Origin: Pseudomonadota bacterium
GTDB lineage: Bacteria; Desulfobacterota; Desulfobacteria; Desulfobacterales; Desulfobacteraceae
Direction: 5' to 3'
Assembly (NCBI GenBank): GCA_018821535.1
Contig: JAHJLV010000043.1
Coordinates: 1-46,334 of the forward strand
Length of the DNA: 46,334 nt
A program made the position numbers and the translations under genes. This document shows positions 22,668 to 30,848 of the stretch, one piece after another (the first letter of the stretch is position 1; every line of letters begins with the position of its first letter). The notes beneath the pieces were generated by a model. It worked only from the letters and a program-made list of their open reading frames with translations. It made no database searches and was not told the origin of the DNA.

Positions 22668-23545
22668 TGGTCTGCCTCCGTGTCACCAAGTGCCTCAAGA
22701 ATTTCGAAAGCCCGCTCATATACTTTATCGACAAACGAGAGAACAAGATCCTGTGTCAATACCGGAGTCTCAATTCTGGAGACCGTTAGTGCATCACTCA
22801 CTGCATTGCGAATGAAATCATGTAATTGATTCTGGACTATAATTGCCGTTTGCGCGTCCGCCGGTGCGGTGATAACTTTGGTGCCTATATCATTGCATAA
22901 CCGTGCTTCAATAGCATGAGTGGCATAAAGCTCAAATACCGTTTGCATTTGGTCGGGTGTGAGTGCGTCCAGATCGGTCACTCCAAGCGTTGTTAGCTCA
23001 ATGATCGTCTCTATGAATGCTTCACGAGCAATGCCTTCGTCAACTGTCCCTACATTAGGGCAAATGTAGTCAGCCAAGCCGAGAAAGACTTCATCGATTG
23101 GGCGCCCCGATAGCCCTTCCAGATTTAATGCTCGTAAAGCTGCTGTGGCACCTTGAGATTGTGCAGTAGTCAGAAAATTTAATAGCCGAGTTCCGGCCCC
23201 CCGTGATGCTCCCATGCGTTGAGCAGCTTGTCGTGCCCCCCCCGAAGAGGTAGACACATAACCCGAGACTGCGCGCCCCAAACTTGCGCGATCAGTGCCG
23301 CCAGAATGAGCAAAACGAGTAAAATTATTACGCGAACCGGTGAATCTTTGGGAGTCTCCCAGTGCAGGTATTTCTGGCCTATTGGGTGGGGTTGGGACTT
23401 CGGGTTCTGGTGCCGATGGAGTATCACTCGGCTCGCTATCAGGAGCAGCAAGAGGTGATTTCTCTCCCACATCATCGGGTTCGAGCCATGATGGGACCAA
23501 GGGCGTGACTCCGCCAGGCCCTCCGTATGCAGATGACGTTCCCAT
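22664..23545 (-). CDS. qatB: QatB, Qat defence system component
   Basis: 293 residues from ATG 23545 (MGTSSAYGGPGGVTPLVPSW), chosen because GGGAGG lies 7 bases upstream and the ATG overlaps the qatA stop (TAATG); a start 78 bases further up would lie inside qatA. It opens with the Gly/Pro-rich disordered start usual for QatB, then a helical domain (about 90-290). No enzymatic motif is visible. QatB is thought to be the substrate or adaptor of QatC. Position between qatA and qatC supports the call. Confidence 0.85.
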   Translation of the reverse strand: MGTSSAYGGPGGVTPLVPSWLEPDDVGEKSPLAAPDSEPSDTPSAPEPEVPTPPNRPEIPALGDSQRFTGSRNNFTRFAHSGGTDRASLGRAVSGYVSTSSGGARQAAQRMGASRGAGTRLLNFLTTAQSQGATAALRALNLEGLSGRPIDEVFLGLADYICPNVGTVDEGIAREAFIETIIELTTLGVTDLDALTPDQMQTVFELYATHAIEARLCNDIGTKVITAPADAQTAIIVQNQLHDFIRNAVSDALTVSRIETPVLTQDLVLSFVDKVYERAFEILEALGDTEADQ

Positions 23546-25512
23546 TATCGGCCTCCCTTCGGGGTCTTGATTACACCCCCTGCCGCCAATTGCAACATCC
23601 TGTTGTTTGTGACCTTTGACCAACCATCGACCAGCCGATCAAAGCGGGTGATTGAATCAGGGTCCTTGAGTACCCCCTTCCATCCTCCCACAACCCATGC
23701 ACCACATCTCTCACATGGTAATGCATCAAGAAAATCGAGTAACCTGTTTTGCAGGCTTGGCTGCGCCTTTACCAACACGACCATTCCATCAATTCCGGCA
23801 GGTTGAGTATCGAAGTCATCGCCACTCATGATCTTAGTTCGTATTGCCTCAAATATTTTTTCTGCCTCGGGCTGTGCCAATTGTTTTAATTCCGAATCCA
23901 AGGCTTGTACGGAAAACTTTGGTCCAAACAGCTTTTCGGCAACCGCGGCAAGATGCCCCAAAATTGACGCTGGCCCGAAATAATCCTTCTTATCTTTTGT
24001 TACAAACAAATAGGGACGGAAATCAATTTCTCCTAATGGTGGCTGAACTTGAGCCCAAGTTAAAATGGACTGTGACGCCTTCCATTCCGAAAGAAAGGCG
24101 GTTTCTGTAGTTATCGGAGACACATCTGTGGTCTTAGACGTTTCCACTTTAGCTGTTTTTGTTTTTTTCTCTGATTTTGGCTGACAGAAGTTATCAGTCT
24201 CGCTACCGATCTTCTCCAACTCGACTAAGTCAACGCAACGACCTTGTGGATGCGTCACGGCAATGGTTGCGATCTGATCAAATAGGCTTGGCAAAAATCG
24301 CTCGGCAAGCATCAGTTTCGCAAGCACCGGCAATTTGATTTCTTCTCCAAAGCCCCTCGCTTCAGCGGTTTTCTTTCGTAATAAAAGCGTATTTAGAAAG
24401 CGTTTTATTTGGCGTGGATTCCCCATCGCTCCACTAGCGAGAATAGGACCAATTTGATCACTGAGCATAAGGGCATTATGTGCCTTGGTAGCATTTTCTC
24501 CCAAAGCCTTGTTGATGGTTGCCGCATCGAGTGGTATGCTCTCCCACGGGCGCTTCAATTTCAGTTTTGCTGCTTTTATAAGTTTTGCGTATCCATCGTC
24601 AGATTCTCCAACCTCAGCTCCAGCCAGCAAAAGAGTCACGTAGATTCGCGTTTCTGTTTCCCCTAACGCTGGAATTCGAAATGGTACCTGGATCAGTTTT
24701 TCCAAATAGTTCCTTGCGTAATCTCGTGGCCCTGTAGTCTCTGGCAAATCGGGAAAGTGTTTCCGCACTGCATACTCGATCATTGCCTCGTCGGCAGCCA
24801 CGACAAACGCTGTACGAGCTGTGAATACAAAGAGACGTATCGCTTCAAGTGTTTCGATCGCTGTATCGGGCAAACACCTATCAAGGTCATCTATCAGAAC
24901 AACAAGTTGCTCAACACCAGCTTCCTCAAGTAGCTTATCAAACGCCTTCCGAAATTCTTCAATCTCCACTGACACATTTTTGCTTTCAGTTGGATTCAGC
25001 GCTAACTTTACGCCATCAATCGCCGCAGAGAGGGTTTCTTTATTGGCTATTTTTTCAGGATTGGAGAGTAAACTTTCTAACGATCCAACTGTGGTATTTA
25101 TTAGTTCTGGTGTCGGTATACCAGTAAATGCTGTCATGGCCAAACCACCAGCATTTTTTGCGACCTTCAGCCAATTTATATGTTTGAAGACATTTTTGAC
25201 CGCACCAGCTGCCTTCGTCAGTGCTGGTCGTTTTTCGATAAGACCGGTAACAATGCCTTCAATTAGGGCGATCTTAGCATCCTCGAACCCCTGAAACCGC
25301 CAACCATTGAACTTGAGACAAAGGACTTTCTCTTTCGTTTCAAAGCCAGCGTCGATCATTTCAAGAATGCTAGACTTTCCTGCCCCCCAGTCCCCATGAA
25401 CACCGATTGTGATAGGACTATCTGGTCGCTCACGCAACAATCCGATTATCGTTGTGGCGATCGCTTCGTTGTTCAACAGATCAACGCAAGTTTCATTGTC
25501 CGCAAGAATCAT
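23545..25512 (-). CDS. qatA: QatA, KAP-family P-loop NTPase of the Qat defence system
   Basis: 655 residues. Walker A GVHGDWGAGKSS at 37-48, Walker B LVVLIDDLDRC at 203-213 followed by the KAP-type TIETLEAIRLFVFTARTAFVVAADE, and PRQIKRFLNTLL near 350. KAP ATPases often sit at membranes; here residues 105-140 are hydrophobic (GGLAMTAFTGI) and may insert. First gene of the qatABCD operon, known to protect against phage. Base composition of the operon is visibly higher in GC than its neighbours, suggesting transfer as a unit. Confidence 0.9.
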   Translation of the reverse strand: MILADNETCVDLLNNEAIATTIIGLLRERPDSPITIGVHGDWGAGKSSILEMIDAGFETKEKVLCLKFNGWRFQGFEDAKIALIEGIVTGLIEKRPALTKAAGAVKNVFKHINWLKVAKNAGGLAMTAFTGIPTPELINTTVGSLESLLSNPEKIANKETLSAAIDGVKLALNPTESKNVSVEIEEFRKAFDKLLEEAGVEQLVVLIDDLDRCLPDTAIETLEAIRLFVFTARTAFVVAADEAMIEYAVRKHFPDLPETTGPRDYARNYLEKLIQVPFRIPALGETETRIYVTLLLAGAEVGESDDGYAKLIKAAKLKLKRPWESIPLDAATINKALGENATKAHNALMLSDQIGPILASGAMGNPRQIKRFLNTLLLRKKTAEARGFGEEIKLPVLAKLMLAERFLPSLFDQIATIAVTHPQGRCVDLVELEKIGSETDNFCQPKSEKKTKTAKVETSKTTDVSPITTETAFLSEWKASQSILTWAQVQPPLGEIDFRPYLFVTKDKKDYFGPASILGHLAAVAEKLFGPKFSVQALDSELKQLAQPEAEKIFEAIRTKIMSGDDFDTQPAGIDGMVVLVKAQPSLQNRLLDFLDALPCERCGAWVVGGWKGVLKDPDSITRFDRLVDGWSKVTNNRMLQLAAGGVIKTPKGGR

Positions 25513-25790
25513 TCACATCTCCATAAACTTCTAAATAAATGTTCACATTCTAAACACCTTAATTTTGAGTTTCAGAAAATCTTTTAAAAATCAACAATTC
25601 CTCATTTTCGATAAAGATCCTTTTACATAAATAGGAGTTTAATTCAAGCGGTATTACTTTAAATAAACTTATCATCCAAAAAGATAAGTTCACCTATACT
25701 TCTCTGTCAGTTCACGTTTCATTTAAAATCATTCAAACCACAACATAGCGGCTTTTTTTCGAATCTCAAAAGTCAATGATTCTTGCATGG
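25513..25790. promoter_or_regulatory. AT-rich region upstream of qatA
   Basis: No coding frame on either strand. It must hold the qat promoter reading leftwards. No near-consensus box or clear palindrome stands out, so nothing further is claimed. Confidence 0.35.
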
Positions 25791-25890
25791 TTGGCATCAA
25801 TTATAATCCAGATTTCCGGTGATGTATTATTTTGGTATCCATGACAAATCCGACCGCCGAATATTCCACCTTTGGATAATTAATCTTGAC
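25791..25890 (-). repeat. module-border repeat, copy B
   Basis: Imperfect direct copy of 18765-18865. On the minus strand it reads VKINYPKVEYSAVGFVMDTK and then IIHHRKSGL before a stop, clearly related to copy A's peptide. It lies between the Qat operon and the macrodomain gene. Confidence 0.55.
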
Positions 25891-25967
25891 TACAATCCTT
25901 AAGCGTTATTTGATGTGAACAGTTAATATCGACACAAAAGCAAACAGTAAGTTTGATTTATTTCTAA

Positions 25968-26480
25968 TTATGAGTGTTTGAGCGCTGCTATCCAAATAGC
26001 TGTCATTTCTTCACTGAATAGGTAAAAATATTTCATTAATGATTCATACTTCGGCTTTTTGCATACTGAAATAGAAATTATGGCAGCCTCTTGTGGAGGA
26101 TAACCATAGACCCCGCATGAAATTGCAGGAAATGCAATTGATTCACACCCATGGGAAATAGCCAGATCCAGACTGTTCTGATATGCTGAGGTGAGAAGTT
26201 TCTTAGGATTTTTGTCAATGCGGTATCTGGGTCCCACCGTATGAATGACATATTTTGCTTTTAGATTCCCAGCCTCAGTGATTCTTGCTTCCCCGGTCGG
26301 ACACCGGATTTCGTTTTTTGCTAACACTTTTTTACATGCTTCCAACAATTTTGGACCGGCTGCTCTATGAATAGCTCCATCCACTCCACCACCCCCAAGC
26401 ATTTGGGAATTAGCTGCATTGACAATTGCATCTACTGAGGCTTGAGTGATATTCCCCTGGACAATTTTTATAGTATGCAT
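25968..26480 (-). CDS. macrodomain protein (ADP-ribose binding / deacylase type)
   Basis: 170 residues, complete macrodomain. QGNITQASVDAIVNAANSQM, LGGGGVDGAIHRAAG, GEARITEAGNLKAKYVIHTVGP and FPAISCGVYGYP are the ligand-binding loops of YmdB/MacroD-type proteins that hydrolyse O-acetyl-ADP-ribose or mono-ADP-ribosyl groups. In most members the first loop is GDIT; here it is GNIT, so the Asp that contacts adenine is Asn, which could shift ligand preference. It lies 106 bases downstream of the TIR-caspase pair on the same strand and could bind or remove a TIR-made ADP-ribose signal; that link is inference. Confidence 0.85.
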   Translation of the reverse strand: MHTIKIVQGNITQASVDAIVNAANSQMLGGGGVDGAIHRAAGPKLLEACKKVLAKNEIRCPTGEARITEAGNLKAKYVIHTVGPRYRIDKNPKKLLTSAYQNSLDLAISHGCESIAFPAISCGVYGYPPQEAAIISISVCKKPKYESLMKYFYLFSEEMTAIWIAALKHS

Positions 26481-26530
26481 AACAATACCGGCCTCTGAAT
26501 AATCCGCAAAGGGATAATTATCCTTGAGTC
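26478..26530 (-). repeat. module-border repeat, partial copy C
   Basis: Shares with copies A and B the GGATAATTA block and a GAATA block in the same order and orientation. On the minus strand it reads DNYPFADYSEAGIV directly in frame with the macrodomain ATG. GGATAATTATCC within it is a perfect 12-base palindrome. It separates the macrodomain gene from the caspase gene. Confidence 0.45.
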
Positions 26531-26565
26531 GAAAAAATGATAATCGCGTTGTAGCCGGTTGTTAC

Positions 26566-26585
26566 GCAATGCTTTCGCATTTGCG
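26566..26585 (-). terminator. small hairpin after the caspase-like gene
   Basis: CGCAATGC, TTTC, GCATTTGCG pair with one bulge immediately beyond the caspase-like stop codon. No T-run follows on the minus strand, so it is a weak terminator or RNA-stabilising end. Confidence 0.35.
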
Positions 26586-26586
26586 C

Positions 26587-27552
26587 TCATATTCTCTTAT
26601 CTTTTACTAATCGCCAATAATGGTAGCCTAATGCTGTTAGCTTGCATGCCTTTGATTCCATTGCTGCAAAATACATATATTCAGAATCAACTGGCACAAC
26701 CAATCCCACACTTTGTAATTTTTGTAAAATCTTAAAAATTGCAACATTCTCATCTTTTGCATATGGTTCGATGACAGTATGTTTCACTATTTTTGAATTC
26801 GTATCCTCATAGGAAGGATCTAATCTGAATTCTTGCTGAGGCTCCTGGAAATATTGCACAATTTTTCGCAATGTTTCTAAAGGCACTTGTGGGGTTATTG
26901 TTCGTAAAGATGTGAACCGTGTAACGTTTGTTTTGAAAACAGGTCTTTGTTCCCAAGCCCCTAAAGCCTGGTCAATATACGCATAAACACCGCCTGGAGA
27001 AATATGTCCCCTTAAATCTGCTGCACCACCTTGTAATGCATCTAATAAGAGGTTAGTAAAGACTCCATGTCCATTTATCTCCATTGAAGGTTCATCATCT
27101 CTACTTGCGGTTAAAATTGAGACACCTTCATCTAATTGAGAGGCTCCACGCCCTATAGTTGGTGAGCCAAAAAAACCTGAATGGCAACAATCAAGTATAA
27201 TGATTTTATCTTTAGATTTTGACCGGTTTGCCAGTATTAATACTTCATCCATTGAAATGCCTTCATCATATGCTTTATGATCTGGCGTAACTAAATACCC
27301 ACCCAATTCATTTAAAAAACCATGACCTGAAAAATATAATAATACAGTGCCACTATTACCTGAAAACAGCTCAGCTATCATCGTTTTTAGTTCAGATTTG
27401 GTTTTTACATCAGTTTCAAGCCTTACATCAAAATTCGGTGAGCCATCACCATGAGTTTCAATAATGCTTGCAAGACCGGAGGCATCATTAATACATCCTC
27501 GAAGAGGAGATAATGAATAATTATTTATTCCTACTACCAATGCCTTTTTCAT
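26587..27552 (-). CDS. caspase-like (peptidase C14) protease, putative TIR-activated effector
   Basis: 321 residues. The N-terminal p20-like domain starts KALVVGINNYSLSPLRGCINDA and carries the catalytic dyad: H77 in LYFSGHG and C123 in ILDCCHSGF. GVSILTASRDDEPS and GHGVFTNLLLDALQGG complete the C14 fold. The last 110 residues (after about 210) are a separate helical region that may sense a ligand or target. It starts 9 bases after the TIR gene (AAGGT before ATG). Pairs of a TIR enzyme and a caspase-like protease have been described as TIR-caspase (type IV Thoeris) immunity: the TIR makes an NAD-derived signal that switches on proteolysis and kills the infected cell. Confidence 0.85.
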   Translation of the reverse strand: MKKALVVGINNYSLSPLRGCINDASGLASIIETHGDGSPNFDVRLETDVKTKSELKTMIAELFSGNSGTVLLYFSGHGFLNELGGYLVTPDHKAYDEGISMDEVLILANRSKSKDKIIILDCCHSGFFGSPTIGRGASQLDEGVSILTASRDDEPSMEINGHGVFTNLLLDALQGGAADLRGHISPGGVYAYIDQALGAWEQRPVFKTNVTRFTSLRTITPQVPLETLRKIVQYFQEPQQEFRLDPSYEDTNSKIVKHTVIEPYAKDENVAIFKILQKLQSVGLVVPVDSEYMYFAAMESKACKLTALGYHYWRLVKDKRI

Positions 27553-27561
27553 GAGTGTACC

Positions 27562-27972
27562 TTATTTGTTTTTGCCTTCGCTCATCATTTGATCTATTGC
27601 ATTTGCAATGTTGTTCCAATTCCATGAAATTGTTCTGTTTCGAGCAAGCCCCTTAGGTAAATTGCTTGACGAATTTGCTCCATCTACATAAACTCCAAAA
27701 ACAGGAACATCTTGGTCTTTTGCCATTGTAATTTCCTTTGATACTCCAGTAGCACTGGCCATCTTTTGCCCACTTAGAACAATAAGTAGATTACATTTAT
27801 TGATTTTCCCTTTGATGAGTGCTTCCCATTGCGATTGAGGTAATGATGATTTAGATGACCAATCCTCAATGGAAAATGGGGTCTTTGAACTTTTTGATTG
27901 GCCTACAAACAGGTTCTTCTCAGTTTCGTCATGATCAAAATCAAAACTAATGAATGCTCTTGGATCTGCCAT
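27562..27972 (-). CDS. TIR-like domain protein (DUF1863/ThsB type), putative signal synthase
   Basis: 136 residues, a lone TIR-like domain. PRAFISFDFDHDE (first strand), KINKCNLLIVLSGQK and VSKEITMAKDQDVPVFGVYVDG match DUF1863/ThsB; Glu80 in SKEITMA is the expected catalytic residue for cleaving NAD. AAGGAGA precedes the ATG. As first gene of a two-gene unit with a caspase-like protease it most likely senses infection and makes a cyclic or modified ADP-ribose messenger. What triggers it cannot be seen. Confidence 0.85.
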   Translation of the reverse strand: MADPRAFISFDFDHDETEKNLFVGQSKSSKTPFSIEDWSSKSSLPQSQWEALIKGKINKCNLLIVLSGQKMASATGVSKEITMAKDQDVPVFGVYVDGANSSSNLPKGLARNRTISWNWNNIANAIDQMMSEGKNK

Positions 27973-28605
27973 TTAATTTCTCCTTACATGGTTGCTGGTT
28001 GTCCGCATTCCATTTAAAATTCGAAAATTTTACCGAAGATCATTAAGATTTTAATAATGTACGACAGAGGCTGTGTTATGGCTCGGTATTTAATCATGCA
28101 ATAGCAACAATTTATAACGGAGTAAAGAAAATTTAATTTAAATAAAGTAAATAGGCAATTGAAATATAACTATCAAAACTGAAAAATGGGCAAGACGCCG
28201 TATGAGGGAATCCTTTGTCTGTGGCCTCTATGAGACCGCCGGGCAACCGAATTTTCTACCCGAAATCTTAAACGAAATCCATTATGATATGGTGTTGACT
28301 CTATAAGTCCGGCCTAAAAACCACATCATTCTTTTTCAAACCCAAAAGTTATGCATACTTGCAACTATTCATAACTTTTCAAAGATTCAAGCATTCAAGC
28401 TGTATCATTAAGGGACAAGGAGTATAACAGCTTGCAAAAATCCCTGTATGGGCCAATGAAAACATAGCTGCGATTTCACCCAATAGAAATTCCATTTTTT
28501 ACAGAAAACTGGAATAAAAATATTATTTCATTTGGGGTAGTGGAAATGAGGTCGTTTTAAGCGAAAAAGCAAACTTTATTTTTCTACCTTATTATATAGA
28601 ACGGT
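27973..28605. other. gene-free stretch upstream of the TIR gene
   Basis: About 630 AT-rich bases between the TIR gene and the integrase terminus. It must hold the TIR-caspase promoter. A 34-codon frame at about 28204 (MRESFVCGLYETAGQPNF) has no ribosome-binding site and no recognised family. Nothing else supported. Confidence 0.4.
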
Positions 28606-29568
28606 TTAATACCTAACCGCAAAACTCGCACTTTCCCGATACTTGGCAGTGCGTTTGTCATACATCTGGGTGGTTTTAATCTGAGAATGCCCCACGGTTT
28701 TTTGTACCGCTTCAATGGGGCAGTTGTTCTCCAGGGCCTGGGTGATGAAAGTTGCCCGGGCAGAGTGTGGCGTCACGCCATCAAGCACCGCCAGCTTTGC
28801 ATACTTTTTAAACAGATAGTCAACAGTCTTCCGGCTCAGTTTCCTGTTTTTATCCGTTGCCCCTGGAGCAGGCTTAACCGGTAAAAATAAAAAACTATCC
28901 TTATCGTTTTCATGGCTGGCCATTCTCAAATATTCTCTTAGCGCAATCTGCAGCTCATTATGAATGGCCAGGCGATTTCGTTTGCCGCCTTTAACCCAGA
29001 AGTCTAAAACATAAAATCCTTGCTCCTGGTAAAAATCTTTAACTTTAAGGCTGCAGACTTCAGACACTCTGCAGCCGGTAAAAAACAGCGTGCTAAGGAT
29101 GGCCTTGTCCCTTATACCCTGAAGCTTGAACTGGTCCGGTATATCCAGTATCTTCCGGACTTCTTCCGGAGCCAATACTTTTGCTTCAACCCGGTCGGAG
29201 TTGACCCGCATGCGTCGAATGCCCTGTGCCACATTAATTTTAACCACCTGTTTATCGATCAAATGATTAAACAAAGAAGAAATCGCAGACAACCGGTTAT
29301 TAATTGTTCGTGGACTGTTCCCCTGATCCTGGAGAAATTTTTTGAACGCGATCACATGGCCATGATTAATTTGCCTTAATTCTTCGGGAGAAGAGATCCC
29401 GATAAAGGTTAAAAAAGAATGAATGGCTTTGTCATATGTTTCAATAGAATTGTTAGAATTAAAATTGGCTTTCCACAACAATTCTTCCGGGATCTGTTGG
29501 AGTGCTTTAAAAACAGAAACTTTTTTTGATGATCCGGATACAAGATCTTGATTCATTTTTTCATCCAC
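28606..29568 (-). CDS. tyrosine recombinase / integrase (XerC/D-like)
   Basis: 320 residues, complete. Residues about 30-125 are the SAM-like core-binding domain (SIETYDKAIHSFLTFIGI, GNSPRTINNRLSAISSLFNHLI). Residues 140-315 are the catalytic domain: Arg in FFTGCRVSEVCSL, Lys in WVKGGKRNRL, HSARATF, GHSQIKTTQMYDKR with the Tyr nucleophile. GTGGATG is near the start. It lies at the right border of the defence island and is flanked upstream by two strong palindromes (29584-29690), so it is the best candidate for having moved the island. Confidence 0.9.
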   Translation of the reverse strand: MDEKMNQDLVSGSSKKVSVFKALQQIPEELLWKANFNSNNSIETYDKAIHSFLTFIGISSPEELRQINHGHVIAFKKFLQDQGNSPRTINNRLSAISSLFNHLIDKQVVKINVAQGIRRMRVNSDRVEAKVLAPEEVRKILDIPDQFKLQGIRDKAILSTLFFTGCRVSEVCSLKVKDFYQEQGFYVLDFWVKGGKRNRLAIHNELQIALREYLRMASHENDKDSFLFLPVKPAPGATDKNRKLSRKTVDYLFKKYAKLAVLDGVTPHSARATFITQALENNCPIEAVQKTVGHSQIKTTQMYDKRTAKYRESASFAVRY

Positions 29569-29583
29569 CTGGTTTCAGATTTT

Positions 29584-29610
29584 TTTAAGGTCACAATTTG
29601 TGACCTTAAA
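29584..29610. repeat. perfect 27-base palindrome upstream of the integrase gene
   Basis: TTTAAGGTCACAA and TTGTGACCTTAAA pair perfectly around a single central T. It lies 16 bases upstream of the integrase start. It may be a repressor operator or the recombinase's own crossover site. Confidence 0.6.
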
Positions 29611-29652
29611 TTTGCATTTAACCTTACTTAAGGGATCAAAATATTGCAAGAC

Positions 29653-29690
29653 TTTTTGTTGGACATAATGTCCTTTATGTCTAACAAAAA
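29653..29690. repeat. 16-bp inverted repeat with T/A ends
   Basis: TTTTTGTTGGACATAA pairs with TTATGTCTAACAAAAA (one G-T position) around a 6-base loop. The T- and A-runs at the ends make it a possible bidirectional terminator, but it lies in a divergent promoter region, so a recombination or regulatory site is as likely. Confidence 0.5.
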
Positions 29691-29761
29691 ATGATTAGAG
29701 TGTGGGAAATAAAATCAATCTCAACCCAAGATTTAATGATCGTTTGCATATAATATTTTCT

Positions 29762-29808
29762 TATCCGATCATGTTTGCCTTGACGTGATCATCATGATCG
29801 GATACTAT
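29762..29808 (+). promoter_or_regulatory. fic promoter with 12-bp inverted-repeat operator
   Basis: TATCCGATCATG (29762) and CATGATCGGATA (29793) form a perfect 12-bp inverted repeat. TTGACG (29780) and TACTAT (29803), 17 bases apart, form a sigma-70 promoter within and beside it. A dimeric regulator bound to the repeat would block transcription. The predicted start site falls at about 29815, adjacent to the ATG. Confidence 0.7.
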
Positions 29809-29815
29809 AAAAATT

Positions 29816-30736
29816 ATGAAATCCGATCGTATTCAAAAATTACTGGCCAGAATCGATGAGGGCAAGCGATTGATTGACAAGTTCCGACCACTGCCGTCGG
29901 TAGTGCTATCACGCCTGCAAAAACAATTCATGCTCGAATGGACCTATAACTCCAATGCTATCGAAGGCAATACCCTAACCCTTAGAGAAACCAAAATAGT
30001 TCTGGAAGAAGGTCTGACAATCGGGAGTAAAAGCCTGAAAGAACACTTAGAAGCCATCAATCACAAGAAGGCCATTGTCTTTGTAGAAGAGCTGGCAAAC
30101 TCTCAGGCCATGATTACGGAAAGAAACATTCGTGAAATTCACAGCATAGTATTAAAAGAAATCGATGACAAATATGTCGGCTGTTACCGGGATATTCAGG
30201 TCAGAATCACTGGGGCCACCCATGTGCCACCGGACCCGCTTCTGGTGCCGGATGCCATGTGTGAATTCGCAAAAAAAAGGCTAACACAAAGCAAGACCCA
30301 TCCAGTGGAACAAGCGGCTTTGGCCCATCTGGACCTGGTGGGGATTCATCCATTTGTAGATGGCAACGGTCGGACCTCGCGGTTGCTGATGAATCTGATC
30401 CTGATGAAGCACGGCTATTTCCCGGCGATCATTTTAAAAAATGATCGCAAGCGTTATTACACGACCCTGGACAAAGGTCATTCAGGCAAACCTGATGATT
30501 TTATTTTTTTTGTCGGCCGGGCTCTGGAGCGAACCATCTATCTATATTTGGAGGCCATACCCGAAGTCAAAATCCATTTTATTACCCTGGCTGAAGCGGC
30601 TAAACTATCCCCTTATTCTCAGGATTACTTAAGTATTTTGGCTCGGCGGGGAACGATCCCAGCTTTTAAGATCAAACGCAACTGGATGCTCACCCGGGAA
30701 AGCTTACAAGAGTATGTCAAAAACCATAAAAATTAG
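29816..30736 (+). CDS. Fic-domain protein (AMPylase type) with C-terminal DNA-binding domain
   Basis: 306 residues. N-terminal inhibitory helix motif SNAIEGN at about 45-51 (the S/TxxxE(G/N) type that keeps Fic enzymes off), then the active-site loop LVGIHPFVDGNGRTSRLLMN at about 177-197. Fic enzymes transfer AMP or another nucleotide monophosphate to protein Thr/Ser/Tyr. Residues 255-302 (LAEAAKLSPYSQDYLSILARRGTIPAFKIKRNWM) form an excisionase/MerR-like helix-turn-helix, so the protein may bind the inverted repeat in its own promoter. No ribosome-binding site is present and the mRNA may be leaderless. Confidence 0.85.
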   Translation: MKSDRIQKLLARIDEGKRLIDKFRPLPSVVLSRLQKQFMLEWTYNSNAIEGNTLTLRETKIVLEEGLTIGSKSLKEHLEAINHKKAIVFVEELANSQAMITERNIREIHSIVLKEIDDKYVGCYRDIQVRITGATHVPPDPLLVPDAMCEFAKKRLTQSKTHPVEQAALAHLDLVGIHPFVDGNGRTSRLLMNLILMKHGYFPAIILKNDRKRYYTTLDKGHSGKPDDFIFFVGRALERTIYLYLEAIPEVKIHFITLAEAAKLSPYSQDYLSILARRGTIPAFKIKRNWMLTRESLQEYVKNHKN

Positions 30737-30820
30737 ATGGGGTACACGCCAGTTGTTGATGACAAAAAATAGATGTCGGGATGTTGAGGTTACCCCTAAT
30801 TCCCCGCCATTTTTTTGCTC

Positions 30821-30848
30821 AAAGCCTTGGCAGGGTCGCCAAGGCTTT
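30821..30848 (+). terminator. intrinsic terminator after fic
   Basis: AAAGCCTTGGC and GCCAAGGCTTT form a perfect 11-bp stem around AGGGTC; GATG then TTTTTA follows. It lies 85 bases after the Fic stop. Confidence 0.7.

Noticed and set aside
28204..28309. 34-codon frame starting MRESFVCGLYETAG
   Set aside because: Too short, without ribosome-binding site or family; possibly a relic but unsupported.
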